Shown: positions 18,304 to 27,325, numbered from the stretch's first letter. The stretch: 64,000 nt of DNA from Shewanella sp. 1CM18E (GCF_023161665.1 NZ_JALNTW010000011.1:62001-126000); one strand, 5' to 3'. A program made the numbers and translations. The notes: generated by a model from the sequence alone, not told the origin.

Positions 18304-19248
18304 ATGATAGATCTCAACCGCATCCAAATGTTTGTTCAAGTGGTCGAACAAGGTAGCTTCACTAAGGCTGCTAATGCTTTAGGTCTGACCAAAGCCACCG
18401 TAAGCCGTAAGGTAGCTGAACTCGAAGCTGATGCCGGCGTACAGTTACTCTATCGCACGACTCGTGCACTCAAACTCACAGAAGCTGGCGCGGATTACTA
18501 CCATAAAGTTAATCGCATTTTAGTGGACTTAACCAATGCCGAAGACCAGCTCAGTGCTAGGCAGCAAACCATTAAGGGGCACTTAAAAATTGTCTGCCCT
18601 ATCGAAATGGGTCAGCTGTATTTCGGACGGATCTTTGCGAGATTTTTGGCGCTGTATCCAGATATCACCATTGAAGCAGAGCTAACGAATCGACAAGTGG
18701 ATGTGATTGGTGAAGGCATAGACATGCTGTTTCAGATCACCGAGCAAACCGATGACCGCTTGCAAACTTACGCCTTAATTAATACGCCTAAAATCTTAAT
18801 GGCGAGCCCCAAATATATCGAAAAATACGGTAAACCCGCTACGCCAGAACAACTGAGCGCACATCAATGTATTCGTCTTGGCTCACCCCATATCGACGGC
18901 AGTTGGACGCTATTTAATGGCCAGCAATGGATAACAATAGAGCCCGAGTCTCGACTAGAAACCAACAACATTACCTTAATGCGTGAGGCAGCCATTGAAG
19001 GCCTTGGGATCGCAGCAATCCCTATGGTCATTGCCCATAATGCCCTAGAGAAACAAGAGCTGGTCACCGTCTTAAATGACTTTCCTATGAAGCAAAGCTT
19101 AGTGACTATGAGCATGCCACAGCGGGTTTATTTACCACGCCGTTACCGGGTGTTTATTGAGTTTCTCTATGAAGCGCTTTTCGCTAATTGGCAAAATAGA
19201 GTGTTAGATGTGCCAGACTTTATCCAGCGACCTGATTTTGATCAGTAA
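18304..19248 (+). CDS. LysR-family regulator, divergent from the emrAB-like operon
   Basis: 314-residue LysR regulator. The winged helix-turn-helix lies in the first 60 residues (GSFTKAANALGLTKATVSRKVAELE), followed by the two-lobed effector domain (about 90-300). It shares a 94-base divergent promoter region with the efflux operon, the usual arrangement for a local LysR regulator, so control of the pump is likely but not shown. The effector is unknown. Confidence 0.88.
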   Translation: MIDLNRIQMFVQVVEQGSFTKAANALGLTKATVSRKVAELEADAGVQLLYRTTRALKLTEAGADYYHKVNRILVDLTNAEDQLSARQQTIKGHLKIVCPIEMGQLYFGRIFARFLALYPDITIEAELTNRQVDVIGEGIDMLFQITEQTDDRLQTYALINTPKILMASPKYIEKYGKPATPEQLSAHQCIRLGSPHIDGSWTLFNGQQWITIEPESRLETNNITLMREAAIEGLGIAAIPMVIAHNALEKQELVTVLNDFPMKQSLVTMSMPQRVYLPRRYRVFIEFLYEALFANWQNRVLDVPDFIQRPDFDQ

Positions 19249-19249
19249 C

Positions 19250-19276
19250 TAAAAAAGGGCCCCAATATGGAGCCCT
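19250..19276 (-). terminator. terminator of the multiheme cytochrome gene
   Basis: Stem AGGGC (19256-19260) with GCCCT (19272-19276), plus an inner CC/GG pair. On the minus strand it is followed by six T residues. Confidence 0.75.
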
Positions 19277-19325
19277 AAAAAAGTGGCCGGCTAGCCAGTT
19301 GCAGGGAGCAGCTAACCGTTACTTT

Positions 19326-21161
19326 TTATTCTTTACGGTCAAACACGTGGTACTTTTCAATACCGTATGAGCGACCTTCTGCGTGACAAGTTGCGCACGA
19401 CTCTGAAGTGCCTTGGCTGAACCAATCGCCAGTATGATCAACCGGAGTATTGATTTCGCCGCCATTCGACTTCATGTGGTTAAGCGCTTGGTCACTATCG
19501 TGACATGCAAAACAGTTAGCCGTTACTGGGCTTGAAGCCACACCAGCAGTGCCACCATTAAAGGCTTTCGATAGCATGTACTGATTAGGTACCGCATTTA
19601 AGTCGATACCTTCGGCATGACATGCAACGCAGTTTTCAGCATTAAGCTGAGTCGCCGAGTTTGGCTCGCCAGTAATTGCTGAGCTACCTACGCCCCAGTG
19701 CATGCTATGAACCATAGGGCCAAAGCCAGGTGCAGAGTTTTTAGAGCTACGATCTTGACCGTTGTTATGACAAGCAACACAACCTAAACCGCCATCAGCG
19801 TAGCTGCCATTTTTGTGGTAGTTGGTTTCGTTGTTGTGACAAGTGCTACAGCTATCCATGGTGACGCTATGGCGACGCTCATATAGCGTACCTGACATCA
19901 TGTCAGAGTAACCATGCAAGGTGACACCGTCATAACTCGCGTCTTCACCAAAGTTAAAGGTAATGCGCGAGCTTGCCATTAACTCTGGGAAAGTCGCATC
20001 TAGCGTTGCGAAACATACCGCTGCGGTGCCGTTAGCATCAAATGTGGTCGTTGCAGTACGTGCCGCACGGCCAACAATTGAACCGTTATCATAGCCATGT
20101 AGGTATGCGCCAAGATAAGACACAGTGCCATCGGCAAGTAAGGTCTCAAGATTCAGTTGCTCTTCACCTTTAAACAAGGCGATATCGGTACAGTAACCCG
20201 CATCTGCGCTCATGTATGGCGCAGAAATCGTCGATGAATGCTCATCGCGTACTGTCGCTTTTTCAGCAACTTTTTTATGGAATAGACGCACATCATCAGA
20301 CTCGCTAAAGCCAGTGTATGTCATCGCGACAGCCGTTGTACCGACGCCAGCAGCGTCATGGCAGTCAGTACAAGTACTCATGCTATTCACTTTAGTGATA
20401 GGCTCTGCGTGACAGGTATAACAGTTAGCAGCATCAAAGTCTTTTTCAAACTTCTGGTGATTGATATGACCAATTTTTTGCATTGAGTTGCGGGCATAAC
20501 CACCTTCATCACGGACCACATTACCGTGACACACCATACAACCGGCCACGAGATCGGTTTCACCGTCAGTGTTAATTGCGGTGTAGCTTGGATGTTTTAG
20601 ATTAGATGCGGCGTAATCGACATGACAACCATGACAAGTTGCCGTTGAAGTAGTGTGTAAACCTTCAGATTTATCAACCACGATATAAGCAGATTTAGCG
20701 ATTTTTTCGCTACCGCCCACTGCAATACGAATGATACTTTCAGTACCCGAATTCACCGCAGGCATCGGCGCTAAGAACTCATAACGACCATCTTCAGTCA
20801 TCGTCAGGCTTGCACCTTCGGTTTCATCCGAGGCACTGCCACCGACAATAGTGCCCTCAAAGTCTGGACGACTACGAGCAATACCTTTATCGGTTAGCGC
20901 TGCCACTTCAGCACTCACCTTTTCGAGTCCGCTAACTAACAAACCTTCCTCGTTAGTGACTTCAAATTCGAAGCGCACAGCGCCCTCTTCCAAGGTATGA
21001 CTGAGCATTTCAACATTGGTGGTTTCAGTCACTTCAACTACTGGCGGTAGCGGGCTGGTGCCATCTTCACCGTCACTACCATCTTTGCCATCGCTACAGG
21101 CTGCTAGACCGAAAGCGGTTGCGACGATTAACGCCACACTGCATTTATTAAATTTTCTCAT
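19326..21161 (-). CDS. OmcA/MtrC-family outer-surface multiheme cytochrome lipoprotein (nine CXXCH)
   Basis: Extracellular electron-transfer cytochrome. A lipoprotein signal (GLAAC lipobox) is followed by an acidic SDGKDGSDGEDG linker. The plan matches MtrC: beta domain I, a heme domain with CHGCH, CMVCH, CYTCH and CTDCH, beta domain III with two Cys (SADAGYC, AAVCFA) that could form its disulfide, and a second heme domain with CSTCH, CVACH, CVACH, CFACH and CATCH. That gives nine c-heme sites where MtrC and OmcA have ten, and about 611 residues against their larger size. No mtrA/mtrB-type partner is adjacent. The start at 21161 was chosen over the upstream ATG (21164) and GTG (21167) because its spacing from GGAG is best. 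Confidence 0.88.
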   Translation of the reverse strand: MRKFNKCSVALIVATAFGLAACSDGKDGSDGEDGTSPLPPVVEVTETTNVEMLSHTLEEGAVRFEFEVTNEEGLLVSGLEKVSAEVAALTDKGIARSRPDFEGTIVGGSASDETEGASLTMTEDGRYEFLAPMPAVNSGTESIIRIAVGGSEKIAKSAYIVVDKSEGLHTTSTATCHGCHVDYAASNLKHPSYTAINTDGETDLVAGCMVCHGNVVRDEGGYARNSMQKIGHINHQKFEKDFDAANCYTCHAEPITKVNSMSTCTDCHDAAGVGTTAVAMTYTGFSESDDVRLFHKKVAEKATVRDEHSSTISAPYMSADAGYCTDIALFKGEEQLNLETLLADGTVSYLGAYLHGYDNGSIVGRAARTATTTFDANGTAAVCFATLDATFPELMASSRITFNFGEDASYDGVTLHGYSDMMSGTLYERRHSVTMDSCSTCHNNETNYHKNGSYADGGLGCVACHNNGQDRSSKNSAPGFGPMVHSMHWGVGSSAITGEPNSATQLNAENCVACHAEGIDLNAVPNQYMLSKAFNGGTAGVASSPVTANCFACHDSDQALNHMKSNGGEINTPVDHTGDWFSQGTSESCATCHAEGRSYGIEKYHVFDRKE

Positions 21162-21535
21162 CATCACTCCATAATTTTTATTAAGTCGTGACCTTTTACT
21201 CCCCCGTCATTACCTTAAAGTTTCAACTAGGGCTTTTATGTGACTAAATTCTCACCAACATACTTCTTTAGAGGTATGGTTCACATAAATAAAAAAACAA
21301 AAACAGCCTAAAAACAAATTAAGATTCAATTAATTAGCACCCGAAAGCACTCTTTAGAAAAACAGTTTTATTAACAACAACTAACAAGGGAAACAACCCA
21401 AAAAAAGCCAATATTAATGGCTAAGGGGAAATCGCAAATTAATGAAAAATTAAGCGAGTGGCGTGCGGTAAAAAACGATAGTGACTTGAGCGTTAATATG
21501 CAGAAATAATAGGCTGTAACTAAATCGATTTACTG
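21162..21535. other. AT-rich upstream region of the cytochrome gene
   Basis: No gene seen. Two imperfect CRP-like stretches occur: TGTGA at 21239-21243 with TCTCA nearby, and TCACA near 21280. CRP is known to activate metal-reduction cytochrome genes in Shewanella, so they are worth testing, but neither is a good consensus. Confidence 0.35.
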
Positions 21536-21602
21536 ATTGATATAAGCTCAAGCAAGTTCGCTTACTTGAACTTATACATATCAATATTTGCTTGTTGATA
21601 TA
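21536..21602. repeat. nested imperfect palindrome
   Basis: A stem of about 20 base pairs with a few mismatches is centred on a TTCG loop at 21557-21560. Inner arms include TCAAG and CTTGA, middle arms ATAAG and CTTAT, outer arms TTGATAT and ATATCAA. A third TTGATAT follows near 21594-21600. It lies at the 3' end of the SnoaL-like gene and may be its terminator, but lacks a clear T-run. Confidence 0.65.
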
Positions 21603-21627
21603 GTGGGTATAACAGCAGCTATGCCGC

Positions 21628-21993
21628 CTAACCTAGGACTTCAAACTCATCATCCACCAGCTTAGCCGTACCATCATCTTGCAGCACCCAAATTTCTTTG
21701 TGGACTACGCCATGGGCTTTATTCATTTTCCAAGCAGTTGTCAGCAATACCGATTTTTCATCTAGCACTTTAAATTCAGGGCTAGTGTATTCAACATCGC
21801 AATAGCCTTGCTCAATCAAGTTTTGCCAAAATGCTTGAATCGCTTCGCGGCCTACAAACTCGCCAAAAGGACGAGCTAGCATTGGTGCATCGGCAGCATA
21901 TTGTGCCGCGCACAGTGCTGCATTTTGAGTATTAAAACCTTGCATCCAAGTGGCGCTGGCAAGCTTTACCGCATCGAGTAATTTCTGAGACAT
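21628..21993 (-). CDS. SnoaL-like/DUF4440-type protein
   Basis: 121-residue protein of the NTF2-like cone fold: an N-terminal helix pair (WMQGFNTQNAALCAAQYAADAPM), then strands with GREAIQAFWQNLIEQGY and a closing DDEFEVLG. Proteins of this fold include small enzymes and ligand-binding proteins, so no reaction can be named. It is divergent from a LysR gene 146 bases away that probably regulates it. Confidence 0.75.
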   Translation of the reverse strand: MSQKLLDAVKLASATWMQGFNTQNAALCAAQYAADAPMLARPFGEFVGREAIQAFWQNLIEQGYCDVEYTSPEFKVLDEKSVLLTTAWKMNKAHGVVHKEIWVLQDDGTAKLVDDEFEVLG

Positions 21994-22139
21994 AGTGTGA
22001 ACCTGTATTAGTTATCAATTTATGCCATCAGTTTACAGCGACAATTAGCATTGATAACCTAGGTAAAACTGCAATAAGTGTTCGACTAAACAGAACAATT
22101 AAACTAGATAATCATCAGATCACAGATAAGGAAAGCAAT

Positions 22140-23027
22140 ATGGATCATCTGCGACATATGGCCATATTTAAACAAATCGTCGATAGCGGCTCGATAAGCG
22201 CTGCAGCCGATAAACTCAGTCTGTCTAAATCTGTGGTCAGTCACCATTTAAAATCACTAGAGCTAGCGGTGGGTGTGCAGCTATTGCATAGAACCACTCG
22301 TAAACAACAACTTACTCCTGCAGGTAAAGATTTTTACCAGCGCTGCGGTGAATTAGCCAATATCTCTAACCTAGCGTGGCAGCAAGCTAGAGAAAGTGCC
22401 GACAAGCTAGCGGGACCAATTACAATCAGCTCCCCCCACGCTTTAGTTGACGACTTTATTGCGCCAACTATTGGCAAGCTATGCCAAGGCAACCCTATGA
22501 TTAGGCCGAGTATTCAGGTGCAAGATCGCCGTATTGATCTGCTTGGACAAGATATCGACCTCGCGGTGCGAGTCGGTAAGTTAGCATCGAGCAATTTAAT
22601 CCAGCGCAAAGTCGGCGAGTTTCGCGATGTGCTTTGCGCCAGCCCCGCTTTTATTGCGCAGCATCAACAACAAATAGCCGCCGAGCAATGGCAAGAATTA
22701 GATTACATCGCTAACTCTTGGCAGGGACAAAATATCGAGCACCAACTACAAACTAAAGCCAATAAAACAGAGGCAGCCCTCACCCTAAGCTTTAGTGCTA
22801 ATCGCTTTGCCGATACTTCATCTGCTGTGCTGTCATTAGCAAAAGCAGGCTTAGGTGTGGCCTTATTACCTGATTTTGTATTTAAGCAGCAGCCCTCACT
22901 CGTTGAACTCATCGCCAGTCATCAATGCCCACTAAACAGTGTGTATGCCTTGCATGATTTTGGCCGTACACCGCCGCTGTTAATCAAAAAAACCATTGAT
23001 GCGCTAGTGGAATCCTTTCAAGAGTAG
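22140..23027 (+). CDS. LysR-family regulator
   Basis: 295-residue LysR regulator. The N-terminal helix-turn-helix is seen in SISAAADKLSLSKSVVSHHLKSLE, followed by an effector domain (about 90-290) of the subgroup related to CrgA/AaeR-like proteins (FRDVLCASPAFIAQH). AAGGAAAG precedes the ATG. It is divergent from the SnoaL-like gene, its most likely target by position. Confidence 0.87.
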   Translation: MDHLRHMAIFKQIVDSGSISAAADKLSLSKSVVSHHLKSLELAVGVQLLHRTTRKQQLTPAGKDFYQRCGELANISNLAWQQARESADKLAGPITISSPHALVDDFIAPTIGKLCQGNPMIRPSIQVQDRRIDLLGQDIDLAVRVGKLASSNLIQRKVGEFRDVLCASPAFIAQHQQQIAAEQWQELDYIANSWQGQNIEHQLQTKANKTEAALTLSFSANRFADTSSAVLSLAKAGLGVALLPDFVFKQQPSLVELIASHQCPLNSVYALHDFGRTPPLLIKKTIDALVESFQE

Positions 23028-23106
23028 ACACTAACGGTTAGACAAATGGCTGACAAAAAGCCTAACTCGCTATGGTTTAGAGCATTAGATGCAGATATAA
23101 AACAAA

Positions 23107-23131
23107 ATTAATCGCTGCGATTAGCATTTTT
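23107..23131 (+). terminator. possible terminator of the LysR gene
   Basis: Short stem TAATCG (23109-23114) with CGATTA (23118-23123), then TTTTT at 23127-23131. Confidence 0.4.
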
Positions 23132-23209
23132 AAAGGCCTGCACCTGATTTGTTTCGATAAAGCTGCTAACATTGCTGGCAATTTTTTAAGCTTAGTGAGA
23201 AAGATCAAG

Positions 23210-23938
23210 ATGGGTAGAGCATACCAAAACAAAAAAGAATCCATGGCGAAAACTGCTGGGCAAAAAACTAGACTTTATTCTCGTTACGGGAAAGAGTTGT
23301 ACGTTTGCGCCAAGAACGGTGGCTTCGATCCTGATGGCAACCTTGCACTTCGCACCATGATTGCCAAAGCCAAGAAAGACCAAGTACCAGCACACGTTAT
23401 TGAACGTGCAATTGAAAAAGCCAAAGGCGGTGGTGGTGAAGACTACGAAACTGCGCGTTATGAAGGCTTTGGTCCTGGCGGCTGTATGGTTATTGCTGAC
23501 TGCTTAACTGACAACGTAAAACGTACTTTCACTGAAGTTCGCCAAGCATTCGTTAAAAACGATGCTAAGCTAGGTGGCCCAGGTACTGTTGGTCACATGT
23601 TCGATCACCAAGCGGTATTCGTATTCGCTGGCGACGACGAAGATGCAATTCTAGAAATGCTAATGATGGCTGACGTTGATGTATCTGACGTTGAACTAGA
23701 AGATGGCATGATCAGCGTTTACGCACCGCACACAGAGTTCTTCAAAGTCAAAACTGCATTAGCAGCTGAGCTACCAGAAGACACTGACTATGTGATGGAA
23801 GAGATCACATTCGTTCCGCAAACAATGACAGCAATTACTGATGCTGAAGAAATTGAGCAGTTCGAGAAGTTCCTAGCGGCACTTGAAGATTGTGATGACG
23901 TGCAAAACGTTTACCACAACGCAGAACTTCCAGAGTAA
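23210..23938 (+). CDS. YebC/PmpR family protein, YeeN type
   Basis: 242-residue YebC-family protein. The N-terminus [15 protein letters not shown] resembles E. coli YeeN more than YebC. The family landmarks are [21 protein letters not shown] near 85-105, [11 protein letters not shown] and [18 protein letters not shown] at the end. Family members have been reported as DNA-binding regulators and, more recently, as factors that relieve ribosome stalling; which applies here is unknown. The frame opens at a GTG at 23195; the ATG at 23210 is the family start. Confidence 0.9.
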   Translation: MGRAYQNKKESMAKTAGQKTRLYSRYGKELYVCAKNGGFDPDGNLALRTMIAKAKKDQVPAHVIERAIEKAKGGGGEDYETARYEGFGPGGCMVIADCLTDNVKRTFTEVRQAFVKNDAKLGGPGTVGHMFDHQAVFVFAGDDEDAILEMLMMADVDVSDVELEDGMISVYAPHTEFFKVKTALAAELPEDTDYVMEEITFVPQTMTAITDAEEIEQFEKFLAALEDCDDVQNVYHNAELPE

Positions 23939-23983
23939 ACAAACACGACATACTCGCTACTGACTCGCTAAACGCGACTCAGC

Positions 23984-24010
23984 AAAAAGGCACTCATTGA
24001 GTGCCTTTTT
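23984..24010 (+). terminator. terminator after the yeeN-like gene
   Basis: AAAAAGGCACTCA (23984-23996) pairs with TGAGTGCCTTTTT (23998-24010). The T-run makes it a strong terminator. Confidence 0.88.
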
Positions 24011-24036
24011 ATTGCTCGTAAACAAGCTTATTTCTT

Positions 24037-24119
24037 TAGCAAATAACGCAGCATCACGCCTTGCTGGCTGATATCTAAAACCTCATAGCCGTGTAGCTCT
24101 TAATAATTAGCAGCATCAT
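24037..24119 (-). pseudogene. decayed copy A of the yedF 3' end
   Basis: On the minus strand this encodes the last 21 or so residues of YedF (HGYEVLDISQQGVMLRYLL...) almost perfectly, ending in a stop. Upstream it diverges into a frame with an internal TAA (NDAANY, stop, ELHGYEV). No start or N-terminal half is present. It is one of two partial copies standing in tandem beside the intact gene. Confidence 0.85.
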
Positions 24120-24144
24120 TTGGGCTTAGCTTTTAACTTATTTC

Positions 24145-24256
24145 TTTAGCTACTTCTTAAGCAAATAACGCAGCATCACGCCCTGTTGGCTAATATCTAA
24201 AACCTCGTAGCCATGGTTCTTTGCATCGCTTGAAAAAATAATGTTATTAATCGATT
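24145..24256 (-). pseudogene. decayed copy B of the yedF 3' end
   Basis: About 110 bases matching the 3' end of yedF, including KNHGYEVLDISQQGV and the stop TAG. Homology continues upstream to the ATCGATTA segment, with substitutions that break the frame before NHGYEV. It is closer to the intact gene than copy A in its last codons (CTTAAGAAGTAG). It has no start codon and cannot make YedF. Confidence 0.85.
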
Positions 24257-24297
24257 ACCCAAACCACTCGTGACAAAGCTGTTTAACTATTTTTCAA

Positions 24298-24534
24298 CTA
24301 CTTCTTAAGCAAATAACGCAGCATCACGCCTTGCTGGCTGATGTCTAAAACCTCGTAGCCATGGTTCTTTGCATCATTAGGAATGTTGTTAATCGATTGC
24401 GAGCAGTCGGTAATCACTTCCAATACTTCACCCGCTTTCAATGATTGCATCGCTTCAAGCGTGGCAACCGCTGGGTATGGACAAGGCTCACCGTAAATCT
24501 CTAAATTGTAATCAGGTACGATAGATGCTGGCAT
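24298..24534 (-). CDS. yedF: YedF, TusA-like sulfur/selenium carrier protein
   Basis: 78-residue TusA-family protein nearly colinear with E. coli YedF (77 residues). The conserved Cys lies in GEPCPYPAVATLEAM near residue 17, and the ending DAKNHGYEVLDISQQGV is typical. The family carries persulfide, or possibly selenium, on that Cys. The frame extends to 24564, but the ATG at 24534 has GAGGAG upstream and fits the family. It follows yedE in the same direction; this pair recurs in selenium-using bacteria, and the nearby selABC and formate dehydrogenase genes support a selenium role. Confidence 0.9.
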   Translation of the reverse strand: MPASIVPDYNLEIYGEPCPYPAVATLEAMQSLKAGEVLEVITDCSQSINNIPNDAKNHGYEVLDISQQGVMLRYLLKK

Positions 24535-24622
24535 AAACTGCTCCTCAGCAATAAATTGGCTCAAATCGCTTGAGCCGAATACAAAACATATAAATCAATT
24601 CGTTACTTCTAATAACAGGTCT

Positions 24623-25873
24623 TTAAGCTTGTGTTGCTGTAGCCGCTGGAGCAACTTTTAATTCGGCAAGCTTTGCCGCGAGTTGTTGCTGGTCACGCTT
24701 CTGCTTATTAAAAAAGCGCTGCTCCCAGATTAAAATCAGCACAAAAGATAAGCCCAGCAATAGATAAGTCACCGCTAAGCCACCAAGCGGCCCAAATACA
24801 TCTAGCAGGTTTACCTTATCCCAGCTAGTCGCTAATGGTTCAGCCACCACGTCCCAGTAATAAGCTAATATGGTTGCACCAACGATATTACCAATACCCA
24901 CCCACCAAAAGTGCACTTGACCTTCTAATGCGCGGTACATCCAGCCGGTTTCACAACCACCCGCGATAACGATACCGATACCAAACAGCAAACCACCAAT
25001 CACTGCATTTGGGCCAGCCCATAAGGTTTTAGGCGTCATACCTAGCTGCACATAGCTATAGATACCAATAACACTCACCGCCATACCTAAGATAATCGCC
25101 TTAGCCATATGGGTACGGCCAGTGATCCACATATCTCTAAACGCTGAAGTAAAACAGATCTGCGCACGTTCAATCAATAAACCAAAGATAATCCCCATTA
25201 ACATGGCAATGCCAAGCTTGGTAGAGCTTTGCATGATATACAGCGACAGCGCGACCATAGCGGCAAACACCAGCCAGCCTAGGCGAAAACGGTTTTGCAC
25301 TTGGTTCGGATTAGGCTTAGCAATTTTCTTCAGTCCGCCTGCTTTTAGCGTGGCAGTTGAACGGAAAAACGGTAACAAAGTGATCTTAGCGCCAATGTAA
25401 GTACCTGCGGCAGCGGCAAAAGCAAAGATCCACGCATGCAAGGTAAACTGCGGAATACCGGTAAAGAAAGCCGCCAAGTTACACCCCATAGCAAGACGCG
25501 CACCAAAGCCTGCAATCATGCCGCCAATCAATGCTTGAGCAATGCGCTTTTTCGAGCTTGGCATACGCAGCTTTAAATTATTCGCCCACAGCACCGCAGC
25601 CATACAGCCACCAAACATGCCTAAGATCATCACGCCGCCGACACGATCTAGCGGCGTGCCATTAAGGCCGATAATCTTAAAGTACTGCCAAGTTTCCGGC
25701 TCAGCCCCAAACCACTGCAGTACATGGCCGCCCCAGCGAGTAAATTCGCCAGTTACCGCCCACAAAGAGCCGGTAAGGCCAAAGAAATAAGTCGACAATA
25801 TACCCGCCGCAATAACGGCAGCAAAAGGCGACCAGAATTTAATAAAAAACTGATTTTTAAACGTTAACCACAT
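24623..25873 (-). CDS. yedE: YedE/FdhT-type selenium metabolism membrane protein
   Basis: 416-residue membrane protein of the YeeE/YedE family, with about ten hydrophobic segments in two similar halves. Each half carries a Gly/Cys signature, GARLAMGCNLAAFFTGIP near 130-147 and GGCETGWMYRALEG near 310. Such proteins move thiosulfate or related sulfur or selenium species. The Campylobacter homologue FdhT is needed for formate dehydrogenase activity, and YedE is widely treated as a selenium-metabolism marker. It precedes yedF by about 90 bases and sits among the Sec genes, which fits. The actual substrate cannot be read from sequence. Confidence 0.88.
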   Translation of the reverse strand: MWLTFKNQFFIKFWSPFAAVIAAGILSTYFFGLTGSLWAVTGEFTRWGGHVLQWFGAEPETWQYFKIIGLNGTPLDRVGGVMILGMFGGCMAAVLWANNLKLRMPSSKKRIAQALIGGMIAGFGARLAMGCNLAAFFTGIPQFTLHAWIFAFAAAAGTYIGAKITLLPFFRSTATLKAGGLKKIAKPNPNQVQNRFRLGWLVFAAMVALSLYIMQSSTKLGIAMLMGIIFGLLIERAQICFTSAFRDMWITGRTHMAKAIILGMAVSVIGIYSYVQLGMTPKTLWAGPNAVIGGLLFGIGIVIAGGCETGWMYRALEGQVHFWWVGIGNIVGATILAYYWDVVAEPLATSWDKVNLLDVFGPLGGLAVTYLLLGLSFVLILIWEQRFFNKQKRDQQQLAAKLAELKVAPAATATQA

Positions 25874-25957
25874 ATTTAAAACTTACCAAGTAATATGAAA
25901 CACTTAATTTAAGCGTTTAAGCTAAGCACTAGACTTATTACTAAGCTAAACCCAGTA

Positions 25958-25996
25958 AAACGAAACTAAGTTAAACGAAACCAAGTTAAGCCAAGT
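25958..25996. repeat. 15-bp tandem repeat, two copies plus a partial third
   Basis: AAACGAAACTAAGTT (25958-25972) is followed directly by AAACGAAACCAAGTT (25973-25987), one base different, then AAGCCAAGT. It lies between yedE and fdhD. No function assigned. Confidence 0.7.
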
Positions 25997-26079
25997 AATC
26001 TCTCTAAACACTTATTTTATTACGCTTAAATTAAATGCTAAAACCAAAACACACGCCAATAGTGAAAATAAGGCCTTAA

Positions 26080-26943
26080 CTAGATCACTGCTAAGTTATT
26101 ATTTTCAACATTAGCTTGCGTTTCATTACATAAATACAACCTTTCAGGATGGGTATATATTGTCACCCTATTTTCACGGCAAAACCCAACCAAAGTAATA
26201 TTTGATTTATGCGCGATATCAATCGCTAACGAAGTTGCTGAAGAAATTGCAAATATAATACTAATATTTGAAATGGCGGCTTTTTGCACCATCTCAAAAC
26301 TGGCTCGACTGGTTAATAACAACGCAGAATGACGAGTCTGGTTATCGATATTGATATGACCAATTAATTTATCGAGTGCGACATGACGCCCCACATCTTC
26401 GAAGCAGCACATAATATCACCTTCTGCCGACAACATGGCAGCAGCATGTGTGGCACCGGTCAAATTAAATGCATTTTGATGCTTATGCAGGTTAGATAAA
26501 GCCAACTTCAAGCTGTTTAGGTTGAATCTTGCAGTGTCTGTGACTTTTACAATCGGTTTAAGCGTTTGCTCTATCTGCTCTATGCCGCAAAGACCACAAC
26601 CAGTGCGCCCTGCAAGACTACGTCTATGCTGTTTGAGCTGCATAAAACAACGCTGCGACACCTCAATATGTACCAATACACCACTGGCTATGGTTTCAAT
26701 TTCAATCGAACGGATATCACGTACGCTTTCAATAATCGATTCTGACAAGCTAAATCCAATAGCAAACTCTTTTAATGCGGTTGGGCACGCCATCATCACT
26801 ACATGAGAAATACCATTGTAAATCAGTGCGACTCTGACCTCTTTCGCCACCGTCTCTATTAATGACTGCTCTCTGTCATTACGAAAACACGTCACTGAAG
26901 CTTGCTCAGTAATATTATTTAAGCCACATACAAGTTCCGTCAT
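26080..26943 (-). CDS. fdhD: FdhD, sulfurtransferase for formate dehydrogenase
   Basis: 287-residue FdhD. In E. coli it takes sulfur from IscS and passes it to the bis-MGD molybdenum cofactor, which formate dehydrogenase needs for activity. The key CXXC lies in GRTGCGLCGIEQ near 115-126. The C-terminal fold is complete (THAAAMLSAEGD, CFEDVGRHVALDKLIG, LTSRASFEMVQKAA). The ribosome site is modest (GGAA). It is divergent from selC, and its job links it directly to the formate dehydrogenase operon 4 kb away. Confidence 0.94.
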   Translation of the reverse strand: MTELVCGLNNITEQASVTCFRNDREQSLIETVAKEVRVALIYNGISHVVMMACPTALKEFAIGFSLSESIIESVRDIRSIEIETIASGVLVHIEVSQRCFMQLKQHRRSLAGRTGCGLCGIEQIEQTLKPIVKVTDTARFNLNSLKLALSNLHKHQNAFNLTGATHAAAMLSAEGDIMCCFEDVGRHVALDKLIGHINIDNQTRHSALLLTSRASFEMVQKAAISNISIIFAISSATSLAIDIAHKSNITLVGFCRENRVTIYTHPERLYLCNETQANVENNNLAVI

Positions 26944-27185
26944 AAAGCTGTTCCATCTCTTCTATTAAATAAGACCACACTAGGGGCGTTAATATTGCCA
27001 ATATGGATAGATGTAAATAGGAGTCACATTTACCAAACATATAAGTCGATTAATATCATTTATAAAAACACCACATCCCTTGAGCTATGCTGCAACTATT
27101 TGGTAAATAATGTCCCACTCTTCACCGTTATTGCCGATAAATAGTATTTGCACTCACAGTTAATAAAGTTAACAAGCCAATGATA

Positions 27186-27214
27186 TTGTTTAGCTAAAAA
27201 CAATTACCTATTAT
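27186..27214 (+). promoter_or_regulatory. promoter of selC
   Basis: -35 TTGTTT (27186-27191), a 17-base spacer, -10 TATTAT (27209-27214), then a GC-rich TCGCCGC discriminator typical of stable-RNA promoters. The predicted start is about ten bases before the tRNA. Confidence 0.7.
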
Positions 27215-27230
27215 TCGCCGCAAGTGATAC

Positions 27231-27325
27231 GGAAGAACGTCGTTTCCGGTGAAACGTCTGGATTTCAAATCCAGGTGGGGCTGCCAGCAGTCCCGGGTAG
27301 GTTCAACTCCTATGTTCTTCCGCCA
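27231..27325 (+). tRNA. selC: tRNA-Sec (anticodon TCA)
   Basis: A 95-base selenocysteine tRNA including the encoded CCA. It has an eight-base-pair acceptor stem (GGAAGAAC with GTTCTTCC, discriminator G), a six-base-pair D stem (CGTTTC/GAAACG), an anticodon loop TTTCAAA with TCA at 27265-27267, a long variable arm (GGGGCTGC/GCAGTCCC) and a T loop TTCAACT. The extra-long acceptor and D stems distinguish it from tRNA-Ser. Its last 23 bases are antisense to the 3' end of selB. Confidence 0.96.

Noticed and set aside
21239..21260. CRP site for the cytochrome gene
   Set aside because: The half-sites are wrongly spaced or weak, so it was not listed as a site of its own.
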